A stretch of 64,000 nucleotides of DNA. Origin: Cliona cf. orientalis. Its lineage: Eukaryota; Porifera; Demospongiae; Clionaida; Clionaidae. The notes beneath the pieces were generated by a model. It was not told where the DNA came from. It ran no database searches and saw nothing but the letters and a program-made list of their open reading frames with translations. Both the position numbers and the translations under genes were made by a program. The first letter of the stretch is position 1. Each line of letters opens with the position of its first letter. The stretch is taken from positions 4,209,054 through 4,273,053 of the forward strand of contig OZ005694.1 of NCBI GenBank assembly GCA_963930775.1, given 5' to 3'. This document shows, piece by piece, positions 60,021 through 64,000 of this stretch.

Positions 60021-60680
60021 CGTATTTAGATCCTACAGTCTACACGTAGACCCCAAAATTTAATTCCTGCTGACATCGGCAAAAATGTGCTGAGTGTGCA
60101 CAGCACATTCAGGGTCACTGTATGCTGACCCTCGTACAGCCAAGTGAAAGTGTCCAGATAAGCGGTTTAGAGGCTTTGCAGTTAGAGGAAGGATGGATAT
60201 TTATTATGAGTCACTCTAAGTTCTGAATAGTGTCGTCGATTAGGCTACAAGGAGGCAAACGCACACAAACGAAGGCAAGTGTCTGGGGCCAACTTGAATT
60301 TGCGTACGATTTAGGGGTGGCGGTTTTTGCACCACGCTGGTGTGTTTAACATGTTTATAAGTTTGGAATGAACGTATACTTTTCTCTAGAAGTTTCTCTA
60401 TTATAGCGAAGCGAGTGTTCTACGAAGTGCCTGAGAGCTTCTAAAACACGTGGAAACCTAGTAAAATTTACAAGGGTTCTATGGGTCTATTTAGAACCCT
60501 AGTTTGGACCAATGAGATTACAGTACTTGTTACAACTAAGATCTAAAGGTAGCTAAGGCCTGTCACTTATTTACAATAAGCTTGTCAATTAAGTCTACGC
60601 TTTCTTCGTGCATAATAAATTTTGTACTTCAAAGGTCAATTGACCCCATAAACCTCGCCCATAATCGGTTAATTAGTGCA

Positions 60681-61419
60681 CATGTAGATCACGTGACAAG
60701 GGACTGGTGCCATTCGCCTATGCTGTAGCATTTATAATAGCAACAAAAGGAGGTCCATTATGTCGTCAACCTTGGAACAACGAAGCCAAGAATAGGCAAA
60801 TTGACAGGCCACGGGTAGCACGATCTTTACCATCAGCAACATGGCGAACAACTTTGGGCCAAGAAGGTGCGATCATTTTTGGCCGCGCTAAGTACAGTCC
60901 AGCCGAAACTGTAGAGTTTGTACCCCTTGCATGACCATCTTGAGGGAGCCCACAACTTTTGACTCAGTAACACAAGGCGACGTGGCCGGAGTCGCTGAAG
61001 AGAGTAAGAAAGAAAATTTATATGCACGCGAAAGATACGCCCAGAAGCCATACTACATGACTCTCAAGCCCGAGTAGAGACCTCGCTTTGCTCGGAATAA
61101 TAAGGAGCTCTTAGTAAACCTGCAAGGATCTGTAGCACTGTTTTAACGAATCAGATAGCAGGATTCTCAATACATAGCTATGTTATAAATGGACAGAAGA
61201 CACGTGCGTACACGTACCATTGGGTATGTACACACAAGTATCCCACTGCCCTATGACCGTATCACTTAAAAACTGGCCATGTATTAGCATGTGGGCATTT
61301 AGCTCTGCAATCAAGGGAGCCTTCTAGCAGCCTGGGGGTCATGCAGCTGCAGGTGAGTACAGCTCACTCCTATTTATACCGTGCAGGAGTAGGGAAAGAC
61401 AAGATGCTAGTACGCATAG
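60681..61419. other. No supported gene
   Basis: Plus-strand 60707-60934 and minus-strand 60833-61051 overlap in opposite frames; neither shows a known domain. Possible remnant of a pseudogene. Confidence 0.35.
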
Positions 61420-61655
61420 CAAGTGCGCTCGTTCTTTATACACCAACGCCAGCAGAAAAAGAACGACAATATTCTGGATCAAGTGGCAAGAACGGCACCG
61501 CGAAAATTTTTAACCATAGAAGATACCCGGACCAAAAACCCTGTCACAATAGCACGCGAAAATTTGGGTGCCGTTTATGCCACTTGACCCAATATTCTTA
61601 TAATATTATTAGCATCATTCTTATTCTGCCGGTGTTAGTGTAAAAAGAACGAGCG
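61420..61655. mobile_element. Foldback element (GTGCGCTCGTTCTTTATAC)
   Basis: The left half (GCGCTCGTTCTTTATACACC..GCAGAAAAAGAAC..CAATATTCTGGATCAAGTGGC) pairs with the right half (GCCACTTGACCCAATATTC..TTATTCTGCCGG..GTAAAAAGAACGAGCG). No coding content. Confidence 0.7.
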
Positions 61656-61860
61656 GGTTACATTTACTTTTAGGTACTACCGAGTTTTGGTAATCGGTTA
61701 GTGACGAGGGGTTTGGGTTTAGGGTATGGTTGTTGACAAAGGGTTAGTATTATAGTAACGAGGGGTTTGGGTGTAGGCTATGGTTGTTGACAAAGGGTTA
61801 GTATTATAGTGACAAGGTGAAATTTCGACTGCGGTAGTACCTAAAAGTAAACCTAACCAA
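61656..61860. mobile_element. Small element with TACTTTTAGGTACTACC ends and internal 58-60 bp direct repeat
   Basis: The left GGTTACATTTACTTTTAGGT and the inverted right end (ACCTAAAAGTAAACCTAACC) bound two direct copies of an ACGAGGGGTTTGGGT..TGTTGACAAAGGGTTAGTATTATAGT unit. It directly follows the previous foldback. Confidence 0.75.
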
Positions 61861-62144
61861 CGAGCGCACTTGTTACGCGTCCTAGCGGAATAATTTCCAA
61901 GAACTTCAACATTCTAAGACAAGATACTATCATATTATGTCAGTCTTTTGCTATTATTTAAACTCACCAATTGCAGACACTATACGTGACACAGAAGGCC
62001 AAGACTTGTCACCAAACAGCGTGAACTACTTCGTGCAAAGGTGTTAAAATGTTTGTCTACGTCTCGTGTATCCGGTCGGCCGGCTGGGGAGGCAGTGCGC
62101 ATGTGCATTGGCAACCCTTGCGTCTATATTAATTTTGAATCTCG
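61861..62144. other. No gene seen
   Basis: Spacer with GCCGGCCGACC-type local inversion near 62070-62090. Confidence 0.35.
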
Positions 62145-62262
62145 TTATGGGGTTGGTGCAAAACCTGGACTCTGGACTCTGGACTGGACTCATGGACTGG
62201 ACTGTGGACTGAGATTTGGACTCGATTTTGGACTGATGCGCTGGGCGATGACGACCATTTCC
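62145..62262. repeat. TGGACT-repeat terminus, outer copy (left)
   Basis: GCAAAACCTGGACTCTGGACTC.. continues as GGACTGGACT repeats and ends GATGACGACCATTTCC. Its inverted counterpart begins at 63937 and runs off the window end, so an outer element encloses 62.15 kb to beyond 64 kb. Confidence 0.75.
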
Positions 62263-62305
62263 AACAACAAACTCTGTTGCGTACGCGTTGGAGGCCGATA
62301 GAATG

Positions 62306-63261
62306 GGGATACTGCAAAACCTGGACTCTGGACTCTGGACTGGACCATGGACTGGACTATGGACTGGACTGGTAACGACCATTACCAGTTTTCTGAGGCA
62401 GAGAATAGTGTTTTGAAGGTTGGATGACTCACAGATCACTCGTACACTGCCAAGTATGACAAGAGTTCAAATTTGTACTTGTGCTACCATCCAATGGCCA
62501 CACAGTTGACCATGTGAAAATTCAGTAGGTCAAATATATACCACTACTGCATGATCCTCCTAAAGTGATCCCGTAATTTGTCTGCTCAGTGAGCCTGGGT
62601 TCAAGGCTCAGCGAATGGTAGAGCCAATCTTTATGTGCTTAGCCAGGGCAGTAGGTCAATAATGCTGTTTTATTCCATGGAAACTCACCTACACCAGCTG
62701 GCCCAGACCGTAATAGTCCCAGGCCACTGTTCACTAATTGCTTATCTCTGACATACACTAAACAATAACTCCGTATTGTTCCGGCAATAATTGATGGCTA
62801 GCTATGTTTCGAATAAGGGACTGTGATCTGTATAAACCAATCAATAGTGAATATCTTTGTCACAGTTGTCAAATCAGGCTCTCAGAGCCTTGAGATAGCT
62901 AGTAGACATTTGGATTACTGGCTGAATAGGTTACATTCTCATTACATAATATAACCTTTTTGCATTTCTACAAGCAGTGGGGTTTATATCCAATGTGCTG
63001 ATACCAGTTTTAACATACACTAAATGTGATTATAGTGTATACCGGAGGTATATACTGGTAGCATAAGTACAGATTTGAACTCTGATCATATATTCGAGTC
63101 TACAATAAAAATACAGAGTGACTTCACTCCTCTGTGAGTCATCAGGTTTCAAAGCACACTACCTTTCAGTCTCGGAAAGCTGGTAATGGTCGTCACCAGT
63201 CCAGTCCATAGTCCAGTCCACGGTCCAGTCCAGAGTCCAGAGTCCAGGTTTTGCAGTTACC
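62306..63261. mobile_element. Element with long TGGACT-repeat inverted ends and 10-bp flanking duplication
   Basis: The left end (62306-62392, ACTGCAAAACCTGGACTCTG.. to TAACGACCATTACCAG) and the right end (63179-63261) are inverted over about 85 bp. CGATAGAATG occurs directly on both sides (62296-62305 and 63262-63271). A 9-10 bp target duplication suggests a Mutator-like (MULE) mechanism (inference). 956 bp; no transposase seen inside. Confidence 0.8.
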
Positions 63262-63271
63262 CGATAGAATG

Positions 63272-63603
63272 TGCTACAAGGAGCTGCTTGTATTTATAAA
63301 GCATGTAGAGGTAGAGCTGATTATTTCCCTTGGAAAATTGGTGAAGGGTGCATCTCCTCAGGGCATTGGGCATCAAGTTGAGACTCGGATGCAGTGAAAG
63401 ATAGTCTCATTCCCAGCCCCCTTTCAAGCATACGGAGCTGGGGACGAGGGACTTGATAATGACCATAGCTCTACAACTGAGAGATTAGGCCAAAGAAGCC
63501 TTGAACGCCGGCTGATTTTCAAGGAGCCTGAATTCGAGACTAAGTTTGAGCATAAGGTAGATACTTTCTATATCCAGGTATTTTAATATATAGTGTTTTT
63601 ATA
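63272..63603. other. No gene seen
   Basis: Part of the presumed outer element's interior; no feature recognised. Confidence 0.35.
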
Positions 63604-63612
63604 AATCTACTC

Positions 63613-63726
63613 TAGTCTCGAAACCAGACCGCTCCCACCGCAGCGTTTAGTTCTTTTAGGATAAACACGCGTATTTATCCTGAAAGAACTAAACGCTGCG
63701 GTGGGAGCGGTCTGGTTTCGAGACTA
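63613..63726. mobile_element. 114 bp near-perfect hairpin MITE with 9-bp target duplication
   Basis: Arms 63613-63665 and 63674-63726 (53 bp each, one mismatch) flank an 8-base loop. The arm starts TAGTCTCGAAACCAGACCGC. AATCTACTC occurs directly on both sides (63604-63612 and 63727-63735). Nine-base duplications are typical of Mutator-like elements. Confidence 0.92.
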
Positions 63727-63735
63727 AATCTACTC

Positions 63736-63936
63736 CGACTTCAGTGAGGAGATGCCATCCCAGCCGGGCTCACTGATTTTGCAACTTCTACATGCTTACA
63801 AGTAGCCTCCAGGCTAGCTCCTTGTGATTTAACCTCGTACCCTGAAGGGCCTGGGAACGTACGTACAAGACTGCTTGTGACTACTAGCCTAGCTTGCAGT
63901 TGTAGCACCGTGCCTTCTTTCCATAGTCTCTTGGAA
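63736..63936. other. No gene seen
   Basis: Short minus-strand open frame without a recognised domain. Confidence 0.35.
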
Positions 63937-64000
63937 ATGGTCGTCATTGCCCTGCGAATCAGTCCAAAATCGAGTCCAAATCTCAGTCCACAGTCCAGTC
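63937..64000. repeat. TGGACT-repeat terminus, outer copy (right, cut by window end)
   Basis: The plus-strand sequence here (GGTCGTCATTGCCC.. CAGTCCAAAATCGAGTCC.. CAGTCCACAGTCCAGTC) is the reverse complement of about 62190-62259. Confidence 0.8.

Larger units (their letters stand above)
59315..60680. repeat. Non-coding segmental repeat, copy 2, split by inserted elements
   Basis: Blocks at 59315-59437 and 60545-60680 correspond to adjacent blocks in 58160-58405. The ~1.1 kb between them contains two MITEs (59438-59876 and 59881-60020), a partial foldback (60405-60460) and unassigned sequence. Confidence 0.7.

Noticed and set aside
60707-61051. Opposed open frames suggesting a small gene
   Set aside because: Neither frame has splice support or a family resemblance, and the plus-strand start region has stops in the most protein-like frame.
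62044-62439. 131-codon minus-strand frame with repeated VHSPVH/VQSPES peptide
   Set aside because: It is translation of TGGACT repeats in transposon termini.
62570-62650. Possible tRNA or tRNA-derived SINE head (GGGTTCAAGGCTC)
   Set aside because: Only a weak B-box-like match; no acceptor stem, anticodon arm or A box could be paired.

Overview
The window looks like a non-vertebrate animal genome, most likely a demosponge (inference). The support is indirect: short spliceosomal introns with GT..AG borders, a tyrosine-recombinase (DIRS/Ngaro-type) retroelement, a piggyBac transposase gene, and a very high density of short inverted-repeat elements (MITEs), foldbacks, minisatellites and homopolymer tracts. 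No bacterial operons, rRNA or convincing tRNA were seen. Most long open frames are simple repeat or element sequence, and few host genes can be supported.

Layout. 1-5 kb: an uninterrupted two-exon piggyBac transposase gene on the minus strand (exon 1 at 4836-4968, exon 2 at 1437-2986). Its 1.85 kb intron is filled by a ~69 bp minisatellite carrying about 15 exact TGACGTCA sites plus a CA microsatellite. 5-10 kb: MITEs and a ~130 bp tandem repeat, no gene. 10.3-15.2 kb: a nested repeat, in which an inverted-repeat element is split by an array of a second element that itself holds another copy of the first. 15-24 kb: dispersed repeats, a clean 91 bp tandem array and a doubtful multi-exon host gene at 22.8-23.4 kb. 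24,644-28,179: a 3.5 kb CACTA (EnSpm)-like element with ATT target duplication and terminus-proximal TCTTAAAA-type repeats. 30.1-34.4 kb: a decayed DIRS/Ngaro-type retroelement (gag with zinc knuckle, RT, RNase H, tyrosine recombinase). 37.4-38.1 kb: a trypsin-fold (PA clan) protease exon with an intact His-Asp-Ser set. 38-51 kb: at least four elements sharing CAGGG ends and 5-bp target duplications, further MITEs, and a broken Q-rich gene. 51.2-51.9 kb: a dead Tc1-like transposase.

52.6-57.1 kb (minus strand) is the main host locus. A 350-codon protein-kinase-like exon lacks the HRD and DFG aspartates (a pseudokinase) and is followed by phase-0 exons: a 47-codon linker exon present in four copies (42.9, 53.1, 54.3 and 55.3 kb) and a 72-codon exon. 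A ~1.02 kb block holding one linker exon occurs at 42.8 and 54.2 kb at about 99% identity, with signs that the 54 kb copy is derived. 58-61 kb contains a duplicated non-coding segment whose second copy is split by MITEs. 61.4-64 kb is a nest of foldbacks, including an element with TGGACT-repeat termini flanked by a 10-bp direct repeat and a near-perfect 114 bp hairpin flanked by a 9-bp duplication.

The genes do not form a pathway. The window is a mobile-element graveyard with two or three host loci. Function statements are family-based, and all coordinates and repeat alignments were made by eye.
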